This document shows positions 15,097-24,353 of a stretch of DNA of 64,000 nucleotides, piece after piece. The stretch is from JAAYAY01 sp963674575. GTDB lineage: Bacteria > Planctomycetota > Planctomycetia > Pirellulales > Thermoguttaceae. Made by a program: the position numbers and the translations under genes. The stretch spans positions 434,001 through 498,000 of the forward strand of contig CAXXQT010000007.1 in assembly GCA_963674575.2 (NCBI GenBank). The letters are read 5' to 3'. Under the pieces are notes generated by a model. It was not told the origin of the DNA and did not search any database. It saw nothing but the letters and a program-made list of their open reading frames with translations. Within the stretch, counting starts at the first letter, position 1, and each line of letters starts with the position of its first letter.

Positions 15097-16782
15097 ATGA
15101 CCAGCGACGCCAACGATCGTCTGGAAGACCAGCCCGAGCCCCAAGCCGAAGAGAGCAAGGCGGCCGAGACCGAACCGCAAACCTCGGAGAACGGTTCCGA
15201 GCGGCGCAAGATCCTCATCGGTTCCCAGCGGAATCCGGATGCCTATCGTCCCAAGCCCAAACGGGACTGGCAACCGGTGGCCGAGACGAAGCCCGCGGAA
15301 GAGACGCCTGCCGAGGCGCCTCCTGCGGCCGCTCCGCCAGAACCGGAATCGTCTCAAGCGGAGCCGGCTTCCGCCCCTCCTGTTGTTGAGTCAGCCGTCG
15401 AGGCTCCCGAGCCAGCGGCGACCGCCGCTCCCATCCCAGAGCAGGTAGCGCCCCCAGTGCCGGAGGCCCCTGTGGCGCCGCAGTCGCCTGCACCGGTGAT
15501 TGAAGAGTCGGCGCCTGCCAAGCACTTTCCGCCCCCCAATATACGGGGGAAACTCTCGGCCGACCTGGAAGAAGAGTTTGAGGCCGCCTTGGAAGGCATC
15601 GAGTTGGAATCCCTGATTGCTGAAGGCGACTCGGTGACCAAGCAGACGATGATCGAGCCCGACACCCGCATGAAGGGCCGCATTGTGATGATTCGCAGCG
15701 ATGATGCCTTCGTCGAACTGGGCGGTCGCGAACAGGGCATCGTACCCGTCAGGCAGTTTGAAGAGAACATCCCCGAAATCGGCGCCGAGGTTGAAGTGCG
15801 AGTGGTCCGCTTCAATCGGGAAGACGGACTCTATGAACTCTCGTTGCCTCACGGGGCGGCTTCTATCGAGGACTGGGGCGACCTGGACGAGGGCATGGTG
15901 GTCGAGGCCATGATCACCGGGCACAACACGGGCGGGCTCGAATGCGAAGTCAACCACATCCGGGGCTTCATCCCCATCAGCCAGATCGCCTTGTATCGCG
16001 TGGAGAATATTGAGGAATTCGTGGGCGAGAAGTTCCGTTGCGTGGTCACGGAAGCCAACGAAAGCCGCCGTAATCTCGTGCTCAGCCGCCGCGCGTTCCT
16101 CGAACGGGAACGGGAAGAAGCACGCAAGGAGCTGCTGGCTTCGCTCGAACCGGGCCAGGTCTTTGAAGGCACCGTGCGGAAACTGATGGATTTTGGAGCT
16201 TTTGTTGAGCTGGGCAGCGGCGTGGATGGCCTGCTGCACATCAGCGAGCTGGCCTACGGAAGAATCAATCACCCGAGCGAAGTGCTGAGCGAGGGCCAGG
16301 GCATCAAGGTGAAGATCAAGAAGTACGATCCGGCCACCGGGCGGATCGGCCTGGCCTACCGCGACATGCTGCCCGACCCGTGGGAAGAGGTGGAAGATCG
16401 CTATCCATCCAATACGGAAGCGAAGGGACGGGTGACCAAGTTGATGGAGTTTGGCGCTTTTGTTGAGCTCGAACCCGGCGTGGAGGGCCTCGTCCACATT
16501 TCGGAACTTTCCCACAAGAAGATCTGGCGGGTTAGCGACGTAGTGAAGGAAGGCGAAGAAGTTGATGTTCTGGTCCAGTCGATCGACAAGGCTTCGCGCC
16601 GCATCAGTCTCTCCATGAAGGGGCTCACGCCGGCTCCAGAAGGCGAACAGAAGGGCAAGAAGGACGACGAGCCAGGCGAACCGGCCCAGAAAGCCACCAA
16701 GGTGCAGCGTTCGGCGAAGAAACCACTCAAGGGCGGACGGGAGACGGACTCGGAAGGCCACAAGTTCGGCCTCAAGTGGTAG
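15097..16782 (+). CDS. Four-domain S1 RNA-binding protein (ribosomal S1-like)
   Basis: ATG at 15097 gives a 561-residue protein. The first ~160 residues are a low-complexity Glu/Pro/Ala region. Four S1 OB-folds follow: about 188-250 (MKGRIVMIRSDDAFVELGG), 268-335 (VEAMITGHNTGGLECEVNHIRGFIP), 352-425 (EGTVRKLMDFGAFVELGSGVDGLLHISEL) and 440-512 (KGRVTKLMEFGAFVELEPGVEGLVHISEL). The tail is Lys-rich. Domains 3 and 4 are the most canonical. Bacterial ribosomal protein S1 promotes mRNA binding to the 30S subunit, and this is either the S1 of this organism in a four-domain form or a paralogue. The acidic N-terminal extension is unusual. Confidence 0.8.
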   Translation: MTSDANDRLEDQPEPQAEESKAAETEPQTSENGSERRKILIGSQRNPDAYRPKPKRDWQPVAETKPAEETPAEAPPAAAPPEPESSQAEPASAPPVVESAVEAPEPAATAAPIPEQVAPPVPEAPVAPQSPAPVIEESAPAKHFPPPNIRGKLSADLEEEFEAALEGIELESLIAEGDSVTKQTMIEPDTRMKGRIVMIRSDDAFVELGGREQGIVPVRQFEENIPEIGAEVEVRVVRFNREDGLYELSLPHGAASIEDWGDLDEGMVVEAMITGHNTGGLECEVNHIRGFIPISQIALYRVENIEEFVGEKFRCVVTEANESRRNLVLSRRAFLEREREEARKELLASLEPGQVFEGTVRKLMDFGAFVELGSGVDGLLHISELAYGRINHPSEVLSEGQGIKVKIKKYDPATGRIGLAYRDMLPDPWEEVEDRYPSNTEAKGRVTKLMEFGAFVELEPGVEGLVHISELSHKKIWRVSDVVKEGEEVDVLVQSIDKASRRISLSMKGLTPAPEGEQKGKKDDEPGEPAQKATKVQRSAKKPLKGGRETDSEGHKFGLKW

Positions 16783-17014
16783 CAACCCGGTTGAAAGAAA
16801 GGGGCTTTTCTGCCACTGCGAGACGTGGAAGCGATTTCTGGTGCGCACTGAGCCGGGGGCTCGTTGAGGCTTCACAAGCCGACTGCCCTGCTTGGCGAGG
16901 GAGGTGTGACCCCCGTTTCTTTCTGGGCAAGCCGCTCAGCCCGCTGTCGCACGAACTTCTGCACACGAGTTACGACGCGTCGTAGGGGAGAGGCGAGGTT
17001 CTCTTGACGGGCGG

Positions 17015-17722
17015 TTAGCCAAGCCAGCCGGTGAACCGCTTGCGCGAGATGGGACTCGACATCCAGGACGTGTCGGGTTGCGGCAGCTGCTGTGCCTCGG
17101 CAACGGTGAGCCATCCGTCCGGGAGCGGCATGGAGGAGGGCTTGCCACGGCCCGTGATCCAGCGGAAACGCCGCTGCTTTTCGCACTTCAGCGCGATGTC
17201 GCGGGCAATGCGCACGTCTTCGGCCACGTAGTCGAGAACCGTGTCGTGCCGGCCTTCGGCCCAAAGTCGCGGAGCCAGATAGCCCGACATTCCCTCGGGC
17301 TTGCCGGGAATCCCCAGGGCCTGGGCCGCCTTGTCCAAGGCGACCGGAAAGCCGCGATCGCAGAAGACGTGGAACATCATGTCCACGTGCTCACTGGCCA
17401 ACTTGCGGCACTCGGCCAGCGAGCCGGATTCCTCGGCCAGAATATCGAAGTCGAAGCCCAGCCCGTTCCAGGTAAGAAGCGTGTAGCCGTCGGCGACCAG
17501 ACGCTCAAGCTGCACGACCATCTGGCCGGCTTCTGCCTGGGACATCCGAGCGGCGGGCGTGCCGTCGGGATTCTTGCCGTGCCAGACCATTGCCTCGCTT
17601 TCATCGTGGAGGTACACGGCGGCGCACGTGATCCCCAGGGGCCGATAGGAAGCCCAGCTTCCCGCCGACTCGGGCACGTCGGCTGCCGTCTCAATGTCGA
17701 AGGCTGCGTACTTCCGTGTCAT
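17015..17722 (-). CDS. Predicted 3'-5' exonuclease (PolB-exonuclease-like, DnaQ fold)
   Basis: A 235-residue RNase H-fold nuclease. Motif I is AAFDIETAAD (Asp9, Glu11). Motif II is LLTWNGLGFDFDIL (Asn, Asp). The C-terminal aspartate motif is LDYVAEDVRIARDI. The layout matches the family of predicted exonucleases related to the proofreading domain of PolB (COG3298, PF10108). It should remove nucleotides from DNA or RNA 3' ends with two metal ions. Its ATG is only nine bases past the stop of the DpnII-like endonuclease and on the same strand, so it is probably the third gene of that transcript. Confidence 0.8.
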   Translation of the reverse strand: MTRKYAAFDIETAADVPESAGSWASYRPLGITCAAVYLHDESEAMVWHGKNPDGTPAARMSQAEAGQMVVQLERLVADGYTLLTWNGLGFDFDILAEESGSLAECRKLASEHVDMMFHVFCDRGFPVALDKAAQALGIPGKPEGMSGYLAPRLWAEGRHDTVLDYVAEDVRIARDIALKCEKQRRFRWITGRGKPSSMPLPDGWLTVAEAQQLPQPDTSWMSSPISRKRFTGWLG

Positions 17723-17731
17723 GCCGTCGGC

Positions 17732-18574
17732 CTAGTTTCCCAGGGAGTGCTCCGCTCGAAGTTGGCGCAGATCTTCTTCCAACTCGTTTGCCATGCTCTG
17801 GGTGTAGAGTCGAGCGATCCGGCCTTCGTTCTGCCATTCAACGAGCTTTCTCAGGTCATTCAGGCGGAGCGTCCACGACGCACCATCAACTACGAGCAGT
17901 AGATGGGTGTCGCTTCGCTTCTCCGCGACAATTCGCTCAACATCACCAAGAATATCGGTCTGCTTGCTTCCCGTTGCGCCGTAGGCCTTGCACTCGATCA
18001 GGATAGCTGGGTCGTCTTTCGAGGGAATTGCGAAGTCCGCCTTTTCCGTGCTTAGCTTCTTTGCTCCAACAAAGCGGCACCGGGGATCGTATCCTACGTC
18101 GGCAAAGACCTTCGCGACGATCTCCTCCGTGAAGTTCTCCAGAGCGCGTCCGCGTTTCTGTCCCTTGATGGCGCTTCCACGTCCGTACTTCAATCGTTCG
18201 GTCAGAATATCTCGCCAATTCACAGGTGTGTTCGCCAGATGAGTCAGGGCAGCCGGCACGCCCATTTCCTTGAGGGCATTGAGGAAGGCGGAACGGTCCT
18301 TGGTATATTGCGATGCCCCGGTTCCCTCCAGTATCGCACGCAAGCTCAACGTGAACTCATCTTTCGACATGCCGAGTACCAGGCGAATCGCCGTTATGCC
18401 AGCCGCGAAATCTTCGTCAAGGAGCGCCGCCACATCCTCGGGATCATAGGCCTTTTTGTCCGGCAATTCGGCAATCAGTTGAATGACATGTGTAGAATGC
18501 GAATCCCTCCATGACGTTTCGACTGCCGACAGGCCGGCCACGAGTTCATCGAGCGTCTGATGATAGCGTTTCAA
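17732..18574 (-). CDS. DpnII-like type II restriction endonuclease
   Basis: A 280-residue protein, the size of DpnII-family enzymes. The C-terminal half carries a PD-(D/E)xK core: Glu near 150 (RALENFTEEIVAKVF), Asp180 (KADFAIP) and the Glu194-Cys-Lys196 triad in ILIECKAYG, then GSKQTD. After that comes LLLVVDGASW, similar in position to the ITDGQGWY region of DpnII. The start is TTG at 18574, one base after the methyltransferase stop, with no ATG nearby. The weak start would keep endonuclease expression below that of the methyltransferase. It probably cuts unmethylated DNA at the site protected by the neighbouring enzyme. GATC is plausible from the family but not shown. Confidence 0.75.
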   Translation of the reverse strand: MKRYHQTLDELVAGLSAVETSWRDSHSTHVIQLIAELPDKKAYDPEDVAALLDEDFAAGITAIRLVLGMSKDEFTLSLRAILEGTGASQYTKDRSAFLNALKEMGVPAALTHLANTPVNWRDILTERLKYGRGSAIKGQKRGRALENFTEEIVAKVFADVGYDPRCRFVGAKKLSTEKADFAIPSKDDPAILIECKAYGATGSKQTDILGDVERIVAEKRSDTHLLLVVDGASWTLRLNDLRKLVEWQNEGRIARLYTQSMANELEEDLRQLRAEHSLGN

Positions 18575-18575
18575 T

Positions 18576-19622
18576 TCACGTTCCTACAATCAGGTATTCG
18601 GTCACTTCGTTGCGTTTCGCGGCGCCGTGTGTCCCGAAATGGTATCGGTGCTCTTTTTCGTGGACCTTCACGGAGGGTTTGTATTGTTTCATAGTGTTTA
18701 CGAGCACGTCAAGACTCGGGTACCCGTTTGACGAATAGGACAACACGATCTTGCTACTCGCAAACCTCTTGAAGAGACGCGCAAAAGCCTGTTGGGCCGA
18801 ACTGCGATAGGAGAACGGAGTGTAGTACTTGCGAACCTTCTTCACCCGGCTCGTTTTCATGATCTCGAGCCCTTCCCAATAGCACGAGAGACCTTCGAGG
18901 AAATGGTACCGTTTCACGTAGCAGTTGTCGTCGGAGCGAGGAACATAAGGGGGATCGAAATACACAAGATCAAAGCCTGACGGGTCCATATCGAAGGCAT
19001 CGCCATGCACAGCGAGGTTTTGTTTGCCGTTGTCAAACGCGGCTTGGTTATAGACCTCAACTTGTTCGCGGAAATGCTCCTCAATCGACAAGCGAAGATC
19101 CCTTCGCCCGTCCTTGTAGCGTTCCGGATCACCTGCAACCGTGAAGACGCCGCGAGGCTGACGTTTTGCGCAGGAACGAACGATTGCCGAAATGGCAATC
19201 GCCTGCTTATAGCTGTTGTCCAGCTTTCGCACGTTCCACCACACGCGATCCATGAAGCGCAGATCCTCTGGAGTGAAGAAGATGCCGGTGAATGTGCGCT
19301 CGATGAATCGACGGTGCCGCGAGTCGTAGACAAGAAGAGCCGCGAACTCGTCAGGCGTCAACGTCACTCCGGGATTCTCTGTTGTGGCGCGAGCAACCGT
19401 CGCACTGAAATTCAAGAAGTCATTGGAAGTGACTTGCTTGCCCATGGCCTTCATGAGATAGGAAACGCATCCGGAACCGGAGAATCCATCCAGTGCCGTT
19501 TGAAACTCGATCTCACTCAATACCTCATGAAGCCAGGGAAGCAGCCGAAACTTGCTGCCCATGAACCGCAGCATCGGATAGGCGCGAACCATTTCCGGAA
19601 ATGCTGATATCATTGCTGCCAT
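18576..19622 (-). CDS. D12-class adenine-N6 DNA methyltransferase of the R-M pair
   Basis: A 348-residue enzyme of the Dam/DpnM (D12, alpha) class. The AdoMet motif X region is LRFMGSKFRLLPWL (residues 18-31), motif I is FSGSGC (47-52), and the catalytic motif IV is DPPY (223-226). The order X-I-IV fits the alpha class. It transfers a methyl group to adenine N6 in the recognition site and protects the host from the adjacent endonuclease. An in-frame ATG at 19613 is an alternative start. Base composition of this gene and the next is lower in GC than the surroundings, consistent with acquisition of the pair by transfer. The 228 bp upstream contains a TATACT hexamer (minus strand, 19751-19756) that may be its -10. 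Confidence 0.85.
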   Translation of the reverse strand: MAAMISAFPEMVRAYPMLRFMGSKFRLLPWLHEVLSEIEFQTALDGFSGSGCVSYLMKAMGKQVTSNDFLNFSATVARATTENPGVTLTPDEFAALLVYDSRHRRFIERTFTGIFFTPEDLRFMDRVWWNVRKLDNSYKQAIAISAIVRSCAKRQPRGVFTVAGDPERYKDGRRDLRLSIEEHFREQVEVYNQAAFDNGKQNLAVHGDAFDMDPSGFDLVYFDPPYVPRSDDNCYVKRYHFLEGLSCYWEGLEIMKTSRVKKVRKYYTPFSYRSSAQQAFARLFKRFASSKIVLSYSSNGYPSLDVLVNTMKQYKPSVKVHEKEHRYHFGTHGAAKRNEVTEYLIVGT

Positions 19623-19850
19623 GTGAGGATCTCGTTGCCAGGCGCCTTCGTGGATGGAAACGCGCGATTAAGCAGAACCGGCGACAGGGTCACGCTTCTT
19701 GCTGCCGTTGCCAAGCGGCCTCCTGTCGACTCGGTCTACAGAACGAGAACAGTATACAAATGTTCCTGGCGCAATAAAAGCCCTGAATCTGCTTTTCTCG
19801 CTGTGCGATTGGCCCCAGAGATGGCGTTTCCAGTCCCCGTCGAACCGAGC

Positions 19851-20411
19851 CTACAACCTAGAGAACACCTCGTTCACCGTCAAGCTAACCTCGGGATCCG
19901 CCAGCGGGTGAATCGTGTCGGCGCCGCTCAGGATTTTTGTGTCGCGGTATCCATCCGCGCCGGGATTGCGGTGGACAATCAATGCGCGTCCCTCGATGTC
20001 GACAACCCAGTACTCCGAAATCGCGGCTTCGGCGTAGAGCTCCATCTTCTCGCCACTGTCCAGTTGCAGGCTTGTGTCGGCGACCTCAATGAGGAGGAGC
20101 ACGTCGGCCGGCTCGGGATGCTCGGAATACCGCTTCTTCACCAACCAAGTGATGTCCGGCTGGGGCGAGCTGTCGCAGTCGGGAAGGCGTATCGGGTTCT
20201 GAATGCCGCACTCGATTTGCTCCCCATCGGTGTTCTGAATCGACCAGCGAGTAAGGAAGTTCACAACGACCGCATGCTCTACCCCGATCGGATTCATCTG
20301 GCGCACCTCCCCTCGAATGAACTCAACGCGTTGGTGGAACGGGCCGGCGAAGACACCGGCTTCGACCATCCGCTCATATTGAGGGAGAGAGAAGCGGGCT
20401 ATGGAACTCAT
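19851..20411 (-). CDS. Uma2-family putative nuclease
   Basis: A 186-residue Uma2 (DUF820) protein. The PD-(D/E)xK-like elements are HQRVEFIRGEVRQMNPIG near the N-terminus, PQPDITWLVKKRY in the middle, and VLLLIEVADTSLQLD with the conserved Glu. A late EYWVVDI strand is also typical. The family is greatly expanded in cyanobacteria and planctomycetes and its biological role is unclear. I chose ATG 20411 because GGAGG is six bases upstream. A GTG at 20423 is also open. It lies directly upstream of the R-M pair but 229 bp from it, so it need not be related. Confidence 0.8.
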   Translation of the reverse strand: MSSIARFSLPQYERMVEAGVFAGPFHQRVEFIRGEVRQMNPIGVEHAVVVNFLTRWSIQNTDGEQIECGIQNPIRLPDCDSSPQPDITWLVKKRYSEHPEPADVLLLIEVADTSLQLDSGEKMELYAEAAISEYWVVDIEGRALIVHRNPGADGYRDTKILSGADTIHPLADPEVSLTVNEVFSRL

Positions 20412-20525
20412 GGCATCCTCCACGATGGGGCATGAAGAAGTAACGATTGCCCAAACTTAACCATATCCCGCTCGGTCGACGGGGACAACCGTTGGCAACT
20501 AAACGGCCTACGGACCGGCGTCCCC

Positions 20526-21731
20526 TTAGTTCAAGAAGTCCTTGTTGCGCAGAAAGTTGCGGAGCTTCTCCGTGCCCTTCGCCTTCCAATCTTCAAGCGT
20601 TTCGGCGGCTTCGCCCTGGAAGCGCTTGAGAAGTTCGGCCCACATCCCTCTCCACGCCTCAGCAATCAGGAATTCCAGGTCGTTGCTGAGAACGGTCTCC
20701 TGGCGGTCGTGGCTGAAACGGAGGGCCAGGTTGCCGTCGTTCTCTTCCACGTAGGCAATCAGGTGATCGACGGGTACAAAGAAGACGTCCGGCAGATCGG
20801 CCTCGTCGTTCTTCTCCAACTTCATCGCCGTGAATTGCGCATCAACCTCGAACTGATCGCCCTTGTCATGATAGACAAGGTCCAAGGTCCCATCTTTGAA
20901 GACGATGGCGTCCTTCTGGCTGCCAAGGCGATCCACTTCGGCAAGATCCAGGCCTGTGATCTTGATCGTTCGCGGCAGGGAAGCGAACTGGTGCTGCAGG
21001 CCGATCCGGGCATCGCCTATCGAGAGATCGGCACTCATGTCGGCATGAGCGATGTAGCCCCACGTTCCGAAGCCCGGCTGGCTGGGGCGGAGATCGGAGG
21101 CCGCGTAGGCGACGTTGTCGAACACAACCTCGACGGGTTCAACACCGGGGCGGTGGACCGTGCAATCGACTTTGCCGCCGGCCATTTCGAGGCGCGCGAT
21201 GGAGATGTCGTAGCCTTGCTTCGGATGCAGGGCTTCAAGCAGGGACCGCAGGATTCGCACGAGCAAATTCTCCTGCACGGCCACGATGTTCTCGGCAGCC
21301 TGGTCGAGTGCCGGACGTTGTTGGGGCTCCGGGGGGCAATCGAGAACGAATGCCACCTGGGGCTCGGTGATCCGGAGATTCAGCACGTCAACATCCCGAA
21401 ACAGGAGCGGCCAGATCGCCAATTCCGCGTGGACCGATTCGATCTTGCCGTGGATATGCTGGTCCGGTTTCTCGATCCGAAAAGCCACTCCGTCGAGATC
21501 CGCCTTGCCCTGCCAGGGTTGGAACTGGAGCGAATCGATTTCCAGTTCAATCTCGAAAATCTCCCGGGCCTTGGCGACAAGCTGCTGCTTGAGCCAGTCT
21601 TCGTCGAGCAACGTGATAGCCAGGGCCGCCATGACTGCAACCACGCCAACGATGGTCGCTAGACCACCGAACAACCAGAGCCAGCGGCGGTCCCTCGGAA
21701 GCCACCCCGGAGATTTGGCCGTTTCGATCAT
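20526..21731 (-). CDS. AsmA-like membrane protein
   Basis: A 401-residue protein with a single membrane helix at about 17-41 (WLWLFGGLATIVGVVAVMAALAITLL). It is followed by a beta-rich periplasmic part that begins like AsmA/DUF748 proteins: a short helix (DWLKQQLVAKAREIFEIELEIDSLQF), then repeated IESVHAELAIWPLLFRDVDVLNLRITEP strands. AsmA-like proteins are linked to lipid transport and outer-membrane homeostasis. Assignment to a subfamily is not possible from sequence reading. It is on the same strand as the esterase and HEAT-protein genes upstream, 88 bp away from the former. Confidence 0.55.
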   Translation of the reverse strand: MIETAKSPGWLPRDRRWLWLFGGLATIVGVVAVMAALAITLLDEDWLKQQLVAKAREIFEIELEIDSLQFQPWQGKADLDGVAFRIEKPDQHIHGKIESVHAELAIWPLLFRDVDVLNLRITEPQVAFVLDCPPEPQQRPALDQAAENIVAVQENLLVRILRSLLEALHPKQGYDISIARLEMAGGKVDCTVHRPGVEPVEVVFDNVAYAASDLRPSQPGFGTWGYIAHADMSADLSIGDARIGLQHQFASLPRTIKITGLDLAEVDRLGSQKDAIVFKDGTLDLVYHDKGDQFEVDAQFTAMKLEKNDEADLPDVFFVPVDHLIAYVEENDGNLALRFSHDRQETVLSNDLEFLIAEAWRGMWAELLKRFQGEAAETLEDWKAKGTEKLRNFLRNKDFLN

Positions 21732-21750
21732 TTGTTATTTGAGTTTCGTG

Positions 21751-21786
21751 CTTGTTTCGGATTTCGAGATTCGGATTTCGGATTTT
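21751..21786. repeat. Single arm of the TTTCGGATTTCG fold-back family
   Basis: CTTGTTTCGGATTTCGAGAT and the following TTCGGATTTCGGATTTT match one arm of the fold-back elements at 52239-52373 and 55044-55192. Only one arm is present here, so this looks like a relic. Confidence 0.55.
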
Positions 21787-21819
21787 CCCCGATGCTGTCA
21801 CAGAATCGTTCCCCGTTAT

Positions 21820-23124
21820 TCAGCGTAGTCGCTCGAGGACGGCATTGCGAATTCGTTCTGCGCCGGGCGAGTCGCAGGGGCCGGAGAAATCGAGGTGATC
21901 GAAGGGGAGGATTTCGATATCGGAAACGCCTTCCAGTCGGCCTCGTTTCACGGCCACCGCGCCGTCGCCCTTCCCTTCGAGCACTTCGTCGAGATCTGCC
22001 AGGTAGGTGTCGAGTTTCGCCCCGAGAAACCTCACGTAGCGGTTGCGAGTGCCGGCCTTCTTGAGCGATCTCCGAAGCCCCGCCAGCGAGGTTTTGCTGA
22101 GGGGGGCCTCCGTTCCGAGGAGGATCGTGTAGCGGACGTTCGGATTTCGCGGCCGACGATTGAGACGTTCGAGGAAAGGCGACGTGGTTTTCAGGTCGTC
22201 GGGCGCCTCACCCAGGCCGTCTTCGATGGCCGCGAAGAACCGTTCGATCGCGCCTCGGTCGCGACCCCCGTTAAGATATTCCAGGAAGTCAAAACCAAAG
22301 GCGAGATGAGCCAACAAGGAGCCGTGATTGGGCGGAGCCACCATGATCAGTTGAGTGACGTTTCCCGGGTCTCGCGACTCGTCCTCGACGACGGCCCGAG
22401 CGACAAGGCCGCCCATCGAATGGGTGAGAAGGGTGACTTTCCTTTCCGGATGATCCGCGGCGAGCCTGGCCAGTTCCTCGGCCAGTAGGGCTGCCGATGC
22501 GTCAAGGGGCTGATCGTTCGGATAGTCGAAGGTGGCGCACGGGTGCCCGAGCTTTCGCACGGCGGGAAGCACTCCGCCGATCTTCTCGCTGGTCGACTGC
22601 AGGCCGTGAATGAGAATCACCATCGTTCTTTCCGGCGACGTGTCTTCCCATCCGTTGTCGAATGTCAGGCCGTACTGTCGTTGGCCTGGCCTGAAGAATT
22701 GGACTTCGTGCTTCAGGCGTTGTTTGAGTCGTCGCTCCGTGGCAAGCAGGGCCCGCCGGTCCATGGTCAACTCCGCCGTTCCGACTTCACTTCCTTCGTG
22801 GAGCGAGATTTCCAGGCGAACGCCGGGGCCGAACAGGTGATTGATCCCCGCCAGAAACGCCCGACCGCGCACCCCGGTTACGGGGATGCTTCTCTCGCTT
22901 TCGGTCTCTTCCCAGGCACGATCGTCGAAGCCCCTGGCTCGGGCTATGCCACGGAGAAGATCCGCCCACCGAACGCGCCCGTCTTTCACGGGGACCAAAA
23001 CGCGTGCCACCTCGGCGGAACGGTCGTAGGAAACCTCGATATCATCGGCATTCGCATCCGCTTGAGGACAGGCCACTATCAGAAGAAGAGCCATGCAGGT
23101 CACGGCGGCAAAGAGACGATTCAT
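21820..23124 (-). CDS. Exported alpha/beta-hydrolase (esterase or lipase-like)
   Basis: ATG at 23124 gives a 434-residue protein starting MNRLFAAVTCMALLLIVACPQADA, a signal peptide with a possible lipobox (IVAC). The C-terminal 250 residues are an alpha/beta hydrolase: the oxyanion region is VILIHGLQSTSEK and the nucleophile elbow is LLTHSMGGLVARAVV (Ser in HSMGG). Likely acid and histidine residues are near FDHLDFSG at the end. The first ~150 residues are not catalytic and I do not recognise them. It probably hydrolyses ester bonds outside the cytoplasm. It shares the strand with the HEAT-repeat gene 88 bp upstream. Confidence 0.75.
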   Translation of the reverse strand: MNRLFAAVTCMALLLIVACPQADANADDIEVSYDRSAEVARVLVPVKDGRVRWADLLRGIARARGFDDRAWEETESERSIPVTGVRGRAFLAGINHLFGPGVRLEISLHEGSEVGTAELTMDRRALLATERRLKQRLKHEVQFFRPGQRQYGLTFDNGWEDTSPERTMVILIHGLQSTSEKIGGVLPAVRKLGHPCATFDYPNDQPLDASAALLAEELARLAADHPERKVTLLTHSMGGLVARAVVEDESRDPGNVTQLIMVAPPNHGSLLAHLAFGFDFLEYLNGGRDRGAIERFFAAIEDGLGEAPDDLKTTSPFLERLNRRPRNPNVRYTILLGTEAPLSKTSLAGLRRSLKKAGTRNRYVRFLGAKLDTYLADLDEVLEGKGDGAVAVKRGRLEGVSDIEILPFDHLDFSGPCDSPGAERIRNAVLERLR

Positions 23125-23212
23125 GAGTGGAACTCCCGTCCTGTTGCTGGAGAGGTCTGCTTGTTCCCACGACCAAAGGCGGAAATCTTGCCCGTATATA
23201 ACGCGACCCCGA

Positions 23213-24136
23213 TCAAAGCCGTCCCAGTTCCGAAATCTTCTCGCGAACGGCCTGTGAATTGGTGGTTTTGTTGAGCTTCGCAACTGCGTCACGGATCCCC
23301 TCCCGCGGCAGATCGGGGTTGTTCGTTGTCAACTGTCTCAGTGCCTCCAACGCGTTGAGCTGTATCAATTCCTCACGCTGACCCGGTGGCGACTGGCCGG
23401 CGGCAGGGGTGAGCATTTCCAGCAGAACGGCAACGGCGGCCCCATTGCCCCATCGGGCCAGCCCTGTTGCTGCGTTGTAACGCACGAGCCGTTCCCTGTC
23501 CTGCAGCAGCGCGACGAGCCGATCTTCGGCGGCGTCCCCTCCAAGAACGCCCAGGGCGTAGGCCGCCGTGGAGCGGACTGCCGCACCCGTATCGTGGGAG
23601 GCTGCCAGGAGCGATTCGGCCAGGCCGGGCACGGTCGCAACTCGCTCCGATCCCAACGAATCGGCGAGCACGGCGATTGCTTCCAGGGCCGAGCGGCGAA
23701 CATCGTTGTGGTGCGCGGCATCGGTGGCCTCCACGAGAACGGGAAGCGAAATGTCCGATTCCAATTCTCCCAGGGCCCGGCAAAGGAAGACCTGGAGCGT
23801 CACATCGTCCTGGCGGACGCCGCCGGAGGCCAATTCGTGCTGGAGGATTCCGGTCAAGCGTCCTGCCAACGCCTGGTTCCGTCGCAACTCTTGATGCTCG
23901 CCGTCTGTCAGCAGGCCTGCCAGCTGCACGGCCGCTCGCCAACGAACGTTGCCGCGGCGGTGTTCAATCGTGTCGACAAGCTGAGCAGGATCGGTTCCGG
24001 GATGGGTCAGCCAACGAACTGCCACAAGAATTGCCAGTCCGGCCAGGACGATCGCCCCGGGGACGAGAACAAAACTGACGAAGAACCGCCACAGGGGCGT
24101 TTCTTGGTCGGCGGCATCAGGTGGCGAATCAGACAA
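23213..24136 (-). CDS. HEAT-repeat protein with one membrane helix
   Basis: After a polar N-terminus there is one membrane helix (WRFFVSFVLVPGAIVLAGLAILVAV). About 250 residues of HEAT/Armadillo-like helical pairs follow (LVDTIEHRRGNVRWRAAVQLAGLL, LLAASHDTGAAVRSTAAYALGVLGG, LLQDRERLVRYNAATGLARWG). HEAT repeats form protein-binding solenoids. The start is uncertain. A TTG at 24136 gives MSDSPPDAAD, typical for this lineage. An ATG at 24199 lies inside the inverted repeat of 24186-24251 and would add 21 residues encoded largely by that repeat. Confidence 0.7.
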   Translation of the reverse strand: MSDSPPDAADQETPLWRFFVSFVLVPGAIVLAGLAILVAVRWLTHPGTDPAQLVDTIEHRRGNVRWRAAVQLAGLLTDGEHQELRRNQALAGRLTGILQHELASGGVRQDDVTLQVFLCRALGELESDISLPVLVEATDAAHHNDVRRSALEAIAVLADSLGSERVATVPGLAESLLAASHDTGAAVRSTAAYALGVLGGDAAEDRLVALLQDRERLVRYNAATGLARWGNGAAVAVLLEMLTPAAGQSPPGQREELIQLNALEALRQLTTNNPDLPREGIRDAVAKLNKTTNSQAVREKISELGRL

Positions 24137-24185
24137 GGGGAAACTCGGTCTTGGGTGTTGTACTTCGGCTTCGACTCCAACAGCC

Positions 24186-24251
24186 CGTAGCGGTGGCATC
24201 CTTGCCGCCGACAAGCTTCACCAGGCCGACGGCAAGGATGCCACCGCTACG
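24186..24251. repeat. Perfect 22 bp inverted repeat (GTAGCGGTGGCATCC family)
   Basis: Arm CGTAGCGGTGGCATCCTTGC plus CG at 24186-24207 is perfectly complementary to 24230-24251, with a 22-base loop. It lies between the divergent HEAT-protein and lipoate-ligase genes. A diverged copy is at 25684-25780. Confidence 0.75.
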
Positions 24252-24353
24252 AAAACAACGGGGCGTAGCGTGTCTGCTCCATTCTCGGCAAAGAAGGCGA
24301 AGTCTGCAAACAGGGCCTCGCCTTGGCAAGAGTCGTGTGCGAAAATGGCCTGT

